Source: Amorphoplanes friuliensis DSM 7358
GTDB taxonomy: Bacteria > Actinomycetota > Actinomycetes > Mycobacteriales > Micromonosporaceae
Reading direction: 5' to 3'
Assembly: GCF_000494755.1 (NCBI RefSeq)
Contig: NC_022657.1
Coordinates: 5,246,001 to 5,310,000 of the forward strand
Length of the DNA stretch: 64,000 nucleotides
Position numbers and translations under genes: made by a program. Positions 25,465-34,547 of this stretch are shown piece by piece (within the stretch, counting starts at the first letter, position 1; every line of letters starts with the position of its first letter). The notes beneath the pieces are model-generated. The model worked only from the letters and a program-made list of their open reading frames with translations. It did not search any database and was not told the DNA's origin.

Positions 25465-27206
25465 CGACGGGGCCTCTCCGGTGATTCGGCGATCCGGTGC
25501 AACGGGACGTCCCGGCCGACGAGCAACCTGATCAGGCCGAACCCGGCCAGGACGACAACGGTCAGGACGGTGCAGTAGGCGAAGGCGACGCCGTAGCGGC
25601 CGGTGTTCGCGGCGCCGAGGATCTGCGAGGTCACGATCCGGGTCTCCGGGGTGACCAGCAGGACGATCGTGGACACCGAGGTCATGCTCCGGGCGAAGCT
25701 GTAGCTCAGCCCGGTGAGCAACGCCGAACGGATCAGCGGCAGCGTCACCTGCCGGAACGTGCGCAACGGCGAAGCCCCGAGATTGGTGGCGGCCTCCTCG
25801 AGGTGCGGGTCCAGCTGCGAGAGCGCGGCGGTGCCGGTCCGCAAGCCGGCGGGGACACTGCGGGTGACGTAGGCGAGCACGACCACCGCCGCACCACCGG
25901 CGAGGGCCCCGCCACCGACCAGACCGGGCAGGACGGGGATGTCGCCGAGGTACCGGTCACCGCGGTACGCCAGGACGTACCCGATCCCGAGGACCGTGCC
26001 GGGCACCGCGACACCCAGCGTGCCCGCGAAGTCCAGCCAGCCGCTGCCCCGGCGCAGATGCCGCACCACGAGCCAGGCGATCAGCATGCCCAGCGCACCG
26101 GCGATCGGTGTGGCGATGCCCGCCAGCACCGCGGTGTCGATCACCGCCGAGAGGCCCGGACCGGTGACGACCTCGCGCAGATGCGCCAGGGTGAAGCTGT
26201 TGTCCACACCCAGGATCTCCGTGAACGCGCCGACGACAACCGTGCCGTAGAGGCTGACGATGACCGCCGCGATGAACAGGGCCACGGCGTAGACGGGCCA
26301 GCGGACCCAGCTGCTGATCAGGTGCACACTGCCCGACGGCTTGCCGGTGACGGTCGTGCGGACCTTCCGGCCGAGCCAGTACCGCTGCGACACGTACAGG
26401 CCGAGGGCCGGGAACAGCAGGATGAGGCTGTAGACGGCGGCGCCCGTCAGGTCGTACTCGCCGATGACCGCGAGATAGGCGCGGCTGGCGAGGACCGTGT
26501 AGTCGCCGCCGAGGGTGAGCGGGTTGGCCAGGTCGGCGATCGCCTCGACGAAGAGCAGCAGGAACGGTCCGACCAGACCGGGCGCGAGCAACGGCAGGAT
26601 CAGCGTCCGCAGCACGCGCAGCCGCGACGCCCCCATGATCATGGCGGCTTCCTCCATCGCCGGGTCCAGCGCCCGCATCATCGCCACCAGGCCGAGGTAG
26701 GCGACCGGGAACAACGACAGGGACAGCACCAGGACCAGACCGTCGAGGCCGTAGATGTCGTACTCGACACCGAACACGCCGTAGCTGATCACGCCGCGGC
26801 GGCCGTACAGGACGATGGCGGCCGTGGCCACCGCGAAGGGCGGGCTGACGATCGGGATCATCGCGATGACGTGCAGGGTGCGCTTGAACGGGACGTCGAG
26901 ACGGGTCTGCACGAAGGCGAACAGCAGGCCGACGGCCGTGCCGAGGGCCCCGACGAGCAGGCCGAGCACCACGGTGTTGCGCAGGATGCCCAGGTCGACC
27001 GCGGAGGTGAAGAAGTCCGCGTAACGCGGGAGTGCTTCCGGGGACAGTGCTTTCGCGAGAACCGCGACGATCGGGACGACACTGCCGAGGCCGACGAGGA
27101 CCAGGCAGAGGACGAGGGCGATCCGGACGCTCGCCTCGCGGCGGCGGGGCGGCGGCTGGGCGGCTTCGGGCGTACGGGCCGGGGCCTGTTCGACGACGTC
27201 GAGCAT
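25461..27206 (-). CDS. ABC importer fused double permease, FbpB/AfuB type
   Basis: 581 residues from ATG 27206 behind AGGAGG. It has two fused permease halves of about six spans each. Each half keeps an EAA loop: EEAAMIMGASRLRVLRTLILPLL in the first and EEAATNLGASPLRTFRQVTLPLI in the second. Such single-chain permeases serve ferric iron, 2-aminoethylphosphonate or hexose-phosphate importers. The hairpin at 27236 separates it from the binding-protein gene. Confidence 0.9.
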   Translation of the reverse strand: MLDVVEQAPARTPEAAQPPPRRREASVRIALVLCLVLVGLGSVVPIVAVLAKALSPEALPRYADFFTSAVDLGILRNTVVLGLLVGALGTAVGLLFAFVQTRLDVPFKRTLHVIAMIPIVSPPFAVATAAIVLYGRRGVISYGVFGVEYDIYGLDGLVLVLSLSLFPVAYLGLVAMMRALDPAMEEAAMIMGASRLRVLRTLILPLLAPGLVGPFLLLFVEAIADLANPLTLGGDYTVLASRAYLAVIGEYDLTGAAVYSLILLFPALGLYVSQRYWLGRKVRTTVTGKPSGSVHLISSWVRWPVYAVALFIAAVIVSLYGTVVVGAFTEILGVDNSFTLAHLREVVTGPGLSAVIDTAVLAGIATPIAGALGMLIAWLVVRHLRRGSGWLDFAGTLGVAVPGTVLGIGYVLAYRGDRYLGDIPVLPGLVGGGALAGGAAVVVLAYVTRSVPAGLRTGTAALSQLDPHLEEAATNLGASPLRTFRQVTLPLIRSALLTGLSYSFARSMTSVSTIVLLVTPETRIVTSQILGAANTGRYGVAFAYCTVLTVVVLAGFGLIRLLVGRDVPLHRIAESPERPRR

Positions 27207-27235
27207 CGGCCGGACCTCCTGACTTGTCGACCACC

Positions 27236-27267
27236 CGAGCGGGTCCCGTTGCCGCGGGACCCGCTCG
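27236..27267 (-). terminator. Strong hairpin between binding-protein and permease genes
   Basis: A perfect 13-bp stem (CGAGCGGGTCCCG with its complement) closes a 6-nt loop. Lying just after the binding-protein stop inside an apparent operon and lacking a U tract, it probably protects or partly terminates the upstream mRNA so that binding protein is made in excess over permease. Confidence 0.6.
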
Positions 27268-27289
27268 GCGCGGAAAGGCCGGGGGACGC

Positions 27290-28348
27290 TCAGGACTTGG
27301 GAGCCTGGGCGATCTGCTGGTCGAACCGCTTGGTGAGCACGGACTTCTGAGCGCCGGCGGCGGCCACGTCGTACTCGATGAGCTTCACCGCCCTGTCGTC
27401 GAACGCGTACGGCGAGACGGCGGCGGCCGGGTTGGTGGGTCGCTGGAACGCCTGCACGGTCGGCCCGATCTGCTGCGACTCCGGTGTCAGCGCCCAGTCC
27501 ACGTACCGTGCCGCGGTCACCGGGTTGCCGGCCCCCTTGATCAGGGCGACTCCCCCGACCTCGTAACCGGTCCCCTCGCTCGGGAAGGTGACCGTCAGGT
27601 CCTTGATGCCTTCCTGCTGGAGGGCGACACAGTCGTGGGAGAAGACGACGCCGACGGCGATCTCGCCCCGCGCCACCATCTGACCGGGCGCGGCGCCGGA
27701 CTTGGTGTACTGCAGGATGTTGGAATGCAGCTGGGCCAGGTAGTCGAAGGCCGGATCGGCGCCACCGTCGAGCTGGACCTGGGTCCAGAGCGCGGCATAA
27801 GCGGTGCCCGAGGTCGACGGGTGCGCCATGGCCACGTTGCGGCGCAGCGCCGGTGCGAGCAGGTCCCGCCACGATTTCGGCGCCGCGACACCTTTCTCGG
27901 CCAGGATGCGGGTGTTGCTGCAGAAGCCGAGCGCTCCCGCGTAAACCCCGGTCCACGCCCCAGCCACGTCCTTGTAGGCGGCCGGGATCGTGGCCGCGTT
28001 CGGTGACACGTAGGGCTCGAGCAGCCCTCTCGACGAGGCCGCGACGTAGCCGTCGGCCGGCCCGCCGTGCCAGACGTCGAACTCGGGGTCGTCCTTGCCC
28101 GCCTCGAGCCGGGCGAGAGCCTCCCCGCTGGAGAGCCGGACAAAATCGGCCTTCAGTCCGGTGCTCCGGGTGAATCCCGCGGTCATCGCGGCACACCACT
28201 CCTCGGTGGCGCCGCAGGCGACCGTGACCTTGCCGGTGTCGTCGGCGGGATCGGCCGACGAGGCCGCACGGGTGCAACCGGCCGCGACGACCGCGACCAG
28301 TGCGGCCGCCAGCAGCGGAGGAACGCGACGGTGGATGCGCTGGACCAT
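27290..28348 (-). CDS. Extracellular solute-binding lipoprotein, AfuA/FbpA/PhnS type
   Basis: 352 residues from ATG 28348 (GGAGG upstream), lipobox ending VAAGC (Cys25). It is a type 2 periplasmic-binding fold with SSGEALARLEAGKDDPEFDVWHGGPADGY, WTGVYAGALGFCSNTRIL and VFSHDCVALQQEGIKD. The family covers ferric iron, 2-aminoethylphosphonate and sugar-phosphate binders. I see no obvious iron-ligating Tyr pair, so an organophosphate or similar ligand is possible. A two-component system lies directly upstream on the same strand. Confidence 0.87.
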   Translation of the reverse strand: MVQRIHRRVPPLLAAALVAVVAAGCTRAASSADPADDTGKVTVACGATEEWCAAMTAGFTRSTGLKADFVRLSSGEALARLEAGKDDPEFDVWHGGPADGYVAASSRGLLEPYVSPNAATIPAAYKDVAGAWTGVYAGALGFCSNTRILAEKGVAAPKSWRDLLAPALRRNVAMAHPSTSGTAYAALWTQVQLDGGADPAFDYLAQLHSNILQYTKSGAAPGQMVARGEIAVGVVFSHDCVALQQEGIKDLTVTFPSEGTGYEVGGVALIKGAGNPVTAARYVDWALTPESQQIGPTVQAFQRPTNPAAAVSPYAFDDRAVKLIEYDVAAAGAQKSVLTKRFDQQIAQAPKS

Positions 28349-28429
28349 CTCTGGTGACCTCCTCGAAACGCCGGTCGTATGCCGGCGAAACAACCTGCGC
28401 TGACCGTAGGTCGCCGGGTGTCCTCCCCC

Positions 28430-28468
28430 GGTGACAGCGCAGTGTTGTTCGGTGACGAAGTTGTCACC
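28430..28468. promoter_or_regulatory. Possible response-regulator boxes upstream of the binding-protein gene
   Basis: GGTGAC occurs at 28430-28435 and 28451-28456, 21 bp apart, and its inverse GTCACC at 28463-28468, giving a GGTGAC-N6-GTCACC palindrome that touches the regulator stop codon. OmpR-family regulators bind such helically phased repeats. This is the only gap in the TCS-importer block long enough for a promoter (119 bp). Confidence 0.4.
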
Positions 28469-29175
28469 TACTCGTCGTCGGCGCCGGGTGCGATGTCCGG
28501 CATCAGGTAGCCGACACCGCGCAGCGTGCGCAGATAGCGGGAGCCGTCGACGTCGCCGGAGGCGGTCAGCCGCGCTCTGAGCCGGTACACAGTCGACTTC
28601 ACGACGTCACGCCCGCCGGCCAGGTTCGTGGTGCCCCAGACCGCCCGCAGCAGGTCCTGCCACGACTGGGCGACCCCGGGGCGGGAGGCGAGATGGCTGA
28701 GCAGCTTGAACTCGGTGTAGGGCAGCTCGATGCGGCGCCCGTCCAGGGTGGCGGTCCGCTCCGCGGGGTCGATCCGCAGCCCGCCGACCTGGATCCGGGT
28801 CCCGGCGCTGTCGCGGCGCCGCCGGACGAGGGCCTGGGCCCGCAGGGCCACCTCGCGGGGATGGAACGGCTTGGTGACGTAATCGTCCGCGCCGTGTTCC
28901 AGCCCGGCGATGACGTCCTCGTGCTGGGCCAGTGCGGTCAGCATCATGATGGGGACCTCGGACCGGGCCCGGATCCACCGGCACAGCGTGAGACCGTCGA
29001 CGGCCGGCATCAGGATGTCGAGGACCACCAGGTCGGGATCGCGTGTCCGCAGCAGGTGCATCGCGGTGGCGCCGTCGTGCGCGACCAGCGCCGTGAATCC
29101 CTGCGTCTCCAGCGCGAACTCCAGGATCGCGGTCATCTGCGGCTCGTCGTCGACGATCAGTGCGGTCGGCGTCAC
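28468..29175 (-). CDS. OmpR/PhoB-family response regulator
   Basis: 235 residues from GTG 29175. Receiver domain with VDDEPQ acid pair, phospho-acceptor in VVLDILMP (Asp53), MLTALAQ and the conserved Lys102 in YVTKPF. Winged-helix DNA-binding domain from about 130 (RIELPYTEFKLLSHLASRPG, KSTVYRLRARL, YLRTLRGVGYLM). Coupled to the kinase gene by GTGA. It likely controls the downstream importer. Confidence 0.9.
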   Translation of the reverse strand: MTPTALIVDDEPQMTAILEFALETQGFTALVAHDGATAMHLLRTRDPDLVVLDILMPAVDGLTLCRWIRARSEVPIMMLTALAQHEDVIAGLEHGADDYVTKPFHPREVALRAQALVRRRRDSAGTRIQVGGLRIDPAERTATLDGRRIELPYTEFKLLSHLASRPGVAQSWQDLLRAVWGTTNLAGGRDVVKSTVYRLRARLTASGDVDGSRYLRTLRGVGYLMPDIAPGADDE

Positions 29176-30053
29176 TCGTCCTCCCAGGGCAGCGTGAACA
29201 GGAACGTCGTGCCGCGCATGGAGGTCGTGTCGACCATGATCGAACCGCCGTGCAGCTCCACGATGGTCTTGGTGATGACCAGTCCGAGCCCGGTGCCGTC
29301 GGCGAGCGGGCGGCCGGTGGCGAACCGCTGGAAGAGGCGGCGGCGCTGATCGCGGTCCATGCCCGCGCCGTCGTCGCTGACATAAACGCAGACGCCGGTG
29401 TCGATCGTGGTCACCCGGACGCCGATGTTGCCGCCCACCGTGGTGAAGCGGCTGGCGTTGGAGAGCAGATTGGTGACCGCCTGGGCGAGCAGCATCGGGT
29501 CGGCCGGCAGCCGGCGGGTGACCTGCGGTGTGTCCAGGGTGATCCGCTGCTTGCGCTGGGCCGAGAGCGGCCGCATGGCGGTGACGACGTCCCGCACGAC
29601 CACGGAGACGTCGATGCGCTCCGGCCGGGGCGTGAAGATGCCGGCCTCGATCTTCGCCTGGATCAGCAGGCTCTCGCACAACCCGATGACCTGGGTGCAC
29701 TGGTGGTCGACGACGGTCAGGAAGCGTTCCTGGGCCGCGGTGAGCGGGCCCGGCGAGCCCTCGAGGAGCAGATCCGCCGAGCCCTTGATCATCGCCAGGG
29801 GTGTGCGCAGCTCGTGGCTGAGCGCGGCCACCTGCTCGGCCCGGCGGTCCACGAGCTCGGTCAGGCGAGCCACCTCGGCCCGGCGGGCGACCGCGCCACG
29901 CCGCAGGACGCCCAGGGCGACGGCGACCCCACCGGCGAAGGACGCCACGGCGGTCGCCACCGTCCACCGGCCGGTGCCGGCGGCGGCTCCGGTCACGGCG
30001 ACGACGACCACCGCGGCGGCCCACACCACGACGGTCCGAACTCTGGCCTCCAC
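29172..30053 (-). CDS. Sensor histidine kinase
   Basis: 293 residues. Two membrane helices (about 7-25 and 30-50) enclose almost no outer loop, so it has no extracellular sensor domain. It may sense through membrane or partner proteins such as the adjacent importer. HisKA has AALSHELRTPL with His80. The ATPase domain shows NLLSNASRF (Asn199), DDGAGMD and GTGLGLVITKTIVELHGG. Stop overlaps the regulator start. Confidence 0.9.
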   Translation of the reverse strand: MEARVRTVVVWAAAVVVVAVTGAAAGTGRWTVATAVASFAGGVAVALGVLRRGAVARRAEVARLTELVDRRAEQVAALSHELRTPLAMIKGSADLLLEGSPGPLTAAQERFLTVVDHQCTQVIGLCESLLIQAKIEAGIFTPRPERIDVSVVVRDVVTAMRPLSAQRKQRITLDTPQVTRRLPADPMLLAQAVTNLLSNASRFTTVGGNIGVRVTTIDTGVCVYVSDDGAGMDRDQRRRLFQRFATGRPLADGTGLGLVITKTIVELHGGSIMVDTTSMRGTTFLFTLPWEDE

Positions 30054-30106
30054 GCCAGGACACTAACCGCGCGACGCCCGGATGCCGAGAGCGCGCACGA
30101 CAGCGG

Positions 30107-30967
30107 TCAGGCCGAGGGACCGACCGGGATGTCGCCGCGCAGGGTGATGCGGTGCATGACACGACGGTCGGTCCCGTAGTCGCGGTTGGCGTAGTGGGAG
30201 GTGCTGCGGTTGTCCCACATCGCCACGTCACCGGCGCGCCAGCGGTGCCGGACGATGTGCTCCGGCTTGGTCAGGTGGGCGTAGAGCAGGTCGAGGATCG
30301 CGCGGCTCTCGAACTCGGACACCCCCTTGATGTGCGAGGTGAAACCCGGGTTGACGAAGATGCCCTTGCGACCGGTCTCGGGGTGCACGCGGATCACCGG
30401 ATGCTCCACCGGGTCGAGGCGCGTGACGACCTCGCCGTCCCACTCGTTGCCCTGGCCGTTGCGGCGCTGGGCGAGGTAGTAGCCGAACTCGCGCGTACCG
30501 TCGTGGACCGCGGTGAGACCGTCGACGAGCGTGCGCACCGCCGGGGTGAGCGACTCGTAGGCGAGCTGCGCGTCGGCCCAGTTCGTGTCGCCGCCGCTGG
30601 GCGGGAGCGTGACCGCGCGCAGGATCGAGCCCAGGGGCGGGCGCCGCACGAACGTGACGTCGGTGTGCCACACGTCGGCAAAACCGTTGTCGGTGCTGTC
30701 CAGGGCGTACACCTCGGGGTGGGCGGCGTCGACACCACCGACGACCGGGTGGGACGCGGTGAGCTCGCCGATCCGGCGGCCGAGGCCGACCTGGCCGTCG
30801 TCGTCGAGGCTCTGGTCGCGGAAGAAGAGCACCTTGCGGTCGACCAGGGCCGCGCGGACGGCGACGATCTCGTCGTCGGTCGCGGTGGCCAGGTCCACCC
30901 CGTGCACGACGGACCCGAAACGCGGGCCGAGTGCCTCCAGGTCGAGCTTCACGAAGGTCGCGGTCAC
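30107..30967 (-). CDS. tauD: TauD-type taurine/sulfonate dioxygenase
   Basis: Fe(II)/2-oxoglutarate dioxygenase that releases sulfite from taurine or related sulfonates. It has 286 residues from GTG 30967. Metal site: WHTDVTF (His101, Asp103) and distal His258 in NRSTSHYA, with the 2-oxoglutarate-binding Arg shortly after (RRVMHR). Length and spacing match TauD. Last gene of the tauC-A-B-D order, overlapping tauB by GTGA. Related enzymes act on alkyl sulfates or 2,4-D, so the exact substrate is inferred. Confidence 0.88.
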   Translation of the reverse strand: MTATFVKLDLEALGPRFGSVVHGVDLATATDDEIVAVRAALVDRKVLFFRDQSLDDDGQVGLGRRIGELTASHPVVGGVDAAHPEVYALDSTDNGFADVWHTDVTFVRRPPLGSILRAVTLPPSGGDTNWADAQLAYESLTPAVRTLVDGLTAVHDGTREFGYYLAQRRNGQGNEWDGEVVTRLDPVEHPVIRVHPETGRKGIFVNPGFTSHIKGVSEFESRAILDLLYAHLTKPEHIVRHRWRAGDVAMWDNRSTSHYANRDYGTDRRVMHRITLRGDIPVGPSA

Positions 30968-31740
30968 AGCGGAACCCCTTCCGGTACGGTCGCCGCCGCG
31001 CGGACGGCGTGGCCGATCTCCGAGCGGAGGGCGGCATAGGCGGGCAGTCCGCGCAGCTCGTCCGGCGCGACGCCGGTGCGCGGCAGATCGATGGGCAGGT
31101 CGAGCGCCACCCGGCCGGGCCGGGCGCTGAGCACGACGACCCGGCTCCCGAGGAAGACGGCCTCGTCGACGCTGTGGGTCACGAAGACACACGTACGCCC
31201 GGTGTCGGCGCTGACCCGGCGCAGGTCCTCCTGCAGGCGTTCCCGGGTCAGGGCGTCCAGGGCCGCGAACGGCTCGTCGAGCAGCAGCAACGGATTGTCC
31301 ACCGCGAGGGCCCGGGCGATGGCGACCCGCTGCTGCTGGCCACCGGAGATCTGCCAGGTACGCCGGTGCGCGACGTCGTGCAGGCCCACACTGGCGAGCA
31401 GCTCCTCGACGCGGTTGCCCCGGTCGGTGATGCCCGCGTAGCGCAGGGCCAGCTCGACGTTGCCGCCGACGGTCTTCCACGGGAACAGCCGCGGCTGCTG
31501 GAAGACCAGCCCGGCGCCACGGCCCGGCACGGGTGCCTCACCGCCGGTCCGGACCGTACCGGTGGTCGGCTGCTCGAAGCCGGCGATGAGCCGCAGCAGG
31601 GTGCTCTTGCCGCAGCCGGACGCGCCGACCAGCACGAGGAACTCCCCGGCGGGGACGGTCAGGCTGACCGGCCCCACCGCGGTGACGTCGCCGTACGCGT
31701 GCTCGACGCCGTCCAGGACGACGGCCTCAGCTGAGGACAT
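30964..31740 (-). CDS. tauB: Sulfonate/taurine ABC importer ATPase
   Basis: 258 residues. Walker A GASGCGKST, Q-loop FQQPRLFPWKTV (the FPW form typical of TauB/SsuB), signature ISGGQQQRVAIARAL, Walker B LLLLDEPFAALDA and H-loop VTHSVDEAVFL. Its ATG lies inside the end of tauA (14-bp overlap) and its stop overlaps tauD, so the operon is tightly packed. Confidence 0.9.
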   Translation of the reverse strand: MSSAEAVVLDGVEHAYGDVTAVGPVSLTVPAGEFLVLVGASGCGKSTLLRLIAGFEQPTTGTVRTGGEAPVPGRGAGLVFQQPRLFPWKTVGGNVELALRYAGITDRGNRVEELLASVGLHDVAHRRTWQISGGQQQRVAIARALAVDNPLLLLDEPFAALDALTRERLQEDLRRVSADTGRTCVFVTHSVDEAVFLGSRVVVLSARPGRVALDLPIDLPRTGVAPDELRGLPAYAALRSEIGHAVRAAATVPEGVPL

Positions 31741-32758
31741 CCGGCAGGCCCTTCACGTAGATGGACTTCTGCACGGTGGCCAGGTCCGGCACCGCGTCGA
31801 TCTTCTGCTGTCCCTTGAGGAACTCCGACGCGCTCACCAGGTTGTCGGCGAGCTTGCCGACCTTGGCGTCGGTGCCGAGCCACTCGTCCGACGCGAGATC
31901 CGCCGGCTCGAGGAACACACCCTGGCTGAGCTGCTTCTGCGCGTCCTCCGGCGAGAGGTTGAGCTCGGCGCCGACAGCCTTGCCGGCGGCGGCCGGGTCG
32001 TTCGCGATGACGTCGAGCGCCTGCGCCTCGACCTTGCGCCAGGCGTCGACGGCCTCGGGGTGCGCCTGGATGAACGAGGTCGTCACGACACCGAGGTCCA
32101 GCGTGGGCTTGCCGGCGGTGGCCAGCTCCCGGCTGCTGATCAGGACCTTGCCGTTCTTCTTCAGCTCGTCCAGCGACGGCAGCCACGAGTACGCCGCGTC
32201 GAGGTCACCGCGGGTCCAGGCGGCCAGGATGTCCTGGGGCTCGAGGTCCACGATGGTCACCTCGGACTCCTTGACACCGGCCCTGTCCAGCGCGGCGAGC
32301 AGGCTGTAGTGCGCGGTCGACGCGAACGGCGTGGCGACCTTCTTGCCCTTCAGCCCGGCCACGTCGGTGACCCCGCTGCCGTTCCGCGCGACCAGCGCCT
32401 CGTTGTCACCGGCCACGTCCAGGACAAAGGCGACCTGGTACGGGATGTTGAGCGGCGCCGACAGCCCGCGTGCCACCGGGCTGGACCCGATCGCGGCGAT
32501 GTCGATGCTCTTGGCGAGGAACGCGGTGTTGATGCTCGCGCCCGAGTCGAACTTCGTCCAGGTGATCTTGTAGTCCGGCAGCGCCTTCTCGAGCAGCCCT
32601 TGGTTCTTGACGATGAGGTCACCGCTGGGGAACGCCTGGTACGCCAGCCGGATGGACTTCTCCGCGGAGTCCGACCCGCCGCTCGCGGCACCGTTGCCGC
32701 AGGCGGCCGTCGTCGCGAGCAGCAGCACGGCGGCGAGAGCGGGGATGATCTTTTTCAC
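31727..32758 (-). CDS. tauA: Sulfonate/taurine-binding lipoprotein
   Basis: 343 residues from GTG 32758 with AAGGAAA upstream. Lipobox ATTAAC (Cys20). SsuA/TauA fold: IRLAYQAFPSGDLIVKNQGLLEKAL, FDSGASINTAFLAKSIDIAAIGSSP, GKKVATPFASTAHYSLLAALDRAG, WTRGDLDAAYSWLP. Cysteine occurs only at the lipid anchor, in keeping with low-sulfur composition of sulfur-starvation proteins. Second gene of the operon. Confidence 0.9.
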   Translation of the reverse strand: MKKIIPALAAVLLLATTAACGNGAASGGSDSAEKSIRLAYQAFPSGDLIVKNQGLLEKALPDYKITWTKFDSGASINTAFLAKSIDIAAIGSSPVARGLSAPLNIPYQVAFVLDVAGDNEALVARNGSGVTDVAGLKGKKVATPFASTAHYSLLAALDRAGVKESEVTIVDLEPQDILAAWTRGDLDAAYSWLPSLDELKKNGKVLISSRELATAGKPTLDLGVVTTSFIQAHPEAVDAWRKVEAQALDVIANDPAAAGKAVGAELNLSPEDAQKQLSQGVFLEPADLASDEWLGTDAKVGKLADNLVSASEFLKGQQKIDAVPDLATVQKSIYVKGLPDVLS

Positions 32759-32769
32759 GAGGGGTTTCC

Positions 32770-33639
32770 TTAACTACGGCCCCGCCACGGGATCAGCCTG
32801 GTCTCGGCTGTCCGCAGCAGGGCGTCGATGAGCAGGCCGGAAAGGCCGATGGCGAACAGGCCGAGCACGACCACGTCCGTCTGGGAGTACCGCTGGGCAT
32901 CACGGATGAGCCCGCCGATGCCGGGAACACCGTTGATGGTCTCGGCCGCGACGACCGACGAGTACGCGATGCCGACCGCCAGCCGGATGCCCGTGAAGAT
33001 CTCCGGCAGGGCGTTCGGCAGCACCACGTCGCGGATCGTCTGCCACCGCCCCGCACCCAGCGCCTGCGCGGCCTCGACCAGCCCGGTCGGCGCCGAGTAG
33101 ACAGCGGCGGCGGTGGCCACCGCGACCGGCGGCAGCGCGGCGATCGAGAGCAGCCACAGCTTGGGCGTCTCGTCGATGCCGAACCAGATGATGAACAGGC
33201 TGAAGTACGCCAGCGGCGGCAGCGCGCGGACGAACGTGACCACCGGCTCGACCACGACCCGGATCCAGCCGACGGTGCCCATCACGACGCCCAGCACCAG
33301 ACCGCCGGCAACACCGATCGCGCTGCCGATCAGAATGCGCCGCAGGCTCACCCCGAGATGCTCGATCAGCAGGTGGCCGCTGTACCCGCGGACACCGTCG
33401 TGAGTGGTCGACGTGACGACCAGCTGATGCCAGACCGCCGACGGCGCCGGGATGAAAGTGGGATTGCGCGTGACCCGCGCCGAGATCTCCCACAGCGCGT
33501 AGAGCACCAGCAGGGAGATCAGGCGCAGCACGATGCGGCGCCGGCGGGCATCACGCGGGCTCTGCCCGGGCCGGCCGGCCGCCGGGCCACGCTGGGTAAC
33601 GGGCGCCGGTGGGGCGAAGACGTCGGTGGTCACCTGCAT
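32770..33639 (-). CDS. tauC: Sulfonate/taurine ABC importer permease
   Basis: 289 residues. Six spans after a 35-residue polar N-terminus. The EAA loop is VEAAQALGAGRWQTIRDVVLPNALPEIFTGIRLAVGIAYSSVVAAET, standard for SsuC/TauC. First gene of the operon; the order permease-binding protein-ATPase-dioxygenase is unusual but the parts are complete. The start codon abuts the 21-bp inverted repeat and the -10 element, so the mRNA may be leaderless. Confidence 0.9.
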   Translation of the reverse strand: MQVTTDVFAPPAPVTQRGPAAGRPGQSPRDARRRRIVLRLISLLVLYALWEISARVTRNPTFIPAPSAVWHQLVVTSTTHDGVRGYSGHLLIEHLGVSLRRILIGSAIGVAGGLVLGVVMGTVGWIRVVVEPVVTFVRALPPLAYFSLFIIWFGIDETPKLWLLSIAALPPVAVATAAAVYSAPTGLVEAAQALGAGRWQTIRDVVLPNALPEIFTGIRLAVGIAYSSVVAAETINGVPGIGGLIRDAQRYSQTDVVVLGLFAIGLSGLLIDALLRTAETRLIPWRGRS

Positions 33640-33669
33640 TTCCTATAGTATTACTAGGCAATAGGCAAC
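33640..33669 (-). promoter_or_regulatory. Sulfonate operon promoter with 21-bp inverted repeat, site 1
   Basis: On the minus strand the site reads TGCCTA, nine bases, TAGGAA (33640-33660) and ends at the tauC start codon. An extra TTGCCTA copy lies immediately upstream. A TACTAT -10 box (33645-33650) sits inside the repeat, 5 nt from the ATG, so a bound protein would cover the promoter and the transcript probably begins at or near the start codon. Confidence 0.65.
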
Positions 33670-33704
33670 ACCCGTACCGGCTGATGGACGCCGGAGCTAC
33701 GTTG

Positions 33705-34547
33705 TCAGCCGCGTTTGAAGTCCTCGAGCAGATCGGCGACCCGCGTGAGGTCGAGACCCGTTGCGGGTGGCACCGTGAAGCCGTGGCTGACCTCCACCAG
33801 TGCGGCCCGGACGGTTCCGACCTCCTCTTCGGTCGCCTCCAGCTCCTCGAGCTCCTCGAGGGAGACGGCACGCAGCCGGGCCGCAAACCCTCGCGCCGTC
33901 ACGGCGTCCCAGCCGGTGCGGGTGCGCCAGTCCGCGTCGCCGAGATGGTCGAGGGCGACCTCGAGCACCGTCGCCAGAAGGCGAAAACTCTCGGCATCGG
34001 CGGTCAGGCGGACGCCCGTGGGTTCCAGACCGATCGCGGTCCGGATGATCGGCACCTTCGCACGGCCGATGAACCGCTCACCGAGCCGGGAACGGATCGC
34101 CTGACGCCGCCAGCCCCGGGCGAGCCGCAACGCCGTCATGCCGTCATGGCTCACGACCTCCGTGTCGGCCCCGGCCAGCAGCAGCACGGTGACGACACGC
34201 TGCTCGTCACGTTCGACCGCGTGCATGAGTGCCGTCCGTCCGATCCCGTCGGCACCGTCGACGTCCGCACCGGCTTCCAGGAGCACGTCGACCGCGGCGT
34301 GGTCACCACGGCGGGCCGCGAGGACGAGTGCCGGCGTACCGTCGGACCGCTTTTGATCGGGGTCGGCGCCGGCTTCGAGCAGGGCGCGCAAAGCCGCCGG
34401 TGGGACGGTCGACCCGACGGCCCGGATCAGGACGGGCTCGTCCCCGGGTTCCTCGGCGAGCCCCGCCCGCAGCAGGTCGCGCAGGAGGCCGAGGGCGGCC
34501 GGCGCCGGATGGAACTTCGTGGCGGACAGCGCGTCACGGATGGTCAT
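33705..34547 (-). CDS. Ankyrin-repeat protein
   Basis: 280 residues from ATG 34547. Residues about 35-145 hold at least three ankyrin repeats (ALRALLEAGADPDQKRSDGTPALVLAARRGDHAAVDVLLEAGADVDGADGIGRTALMHAV, VTVLLLAGADTEVVSHDGMTALRLA pattern). The C-terminal half is helical with an acidic LEELEELEATEEEV run. Cytoplasmic, probably a protein-binding scaffold. It ends 66 bp before the tau operon start on the same strand. Function unknown. Confidence 0.8.
   Translation of the reverse strand: MTIRDALSATKFHPAPAALGLLRDLLRAGLAEEPGDEPVLIRAVGSTVPPAALRALLEAGADPDQKRSDGTPALVLAARRGDHAAVDVLLEAGADVDGADGIGRTALMHAVERDEQRVVTVLLLAGADTEVVSHDGMTALRLARGWRRQAIRSRLGERFIGRAKVPIIRTAIGLEPTGVRLTADAESFRLLATVLEVALDHLGDADWRTRTGWDAVTARGFAARLRAVSLEELEELEATEEEVGTVRAALVEVSHGFTVPPATGLDLTRVADLLEDFKRG

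Noticed and set aside
25497..27350. Plus-strand frame of 617 codons opposite the double permease
   Set aside because: Low-complexity Gln/Asp/Arg composition; the other strand encodes two clear permease halves.
30967..31480. N-terminal extension of the TauD protein by about 170 codons
   Set aside because: The extension is antisense-like Arg/Gly-rich sequence overlapping tauB; GTG 30967 gives the exact family length.
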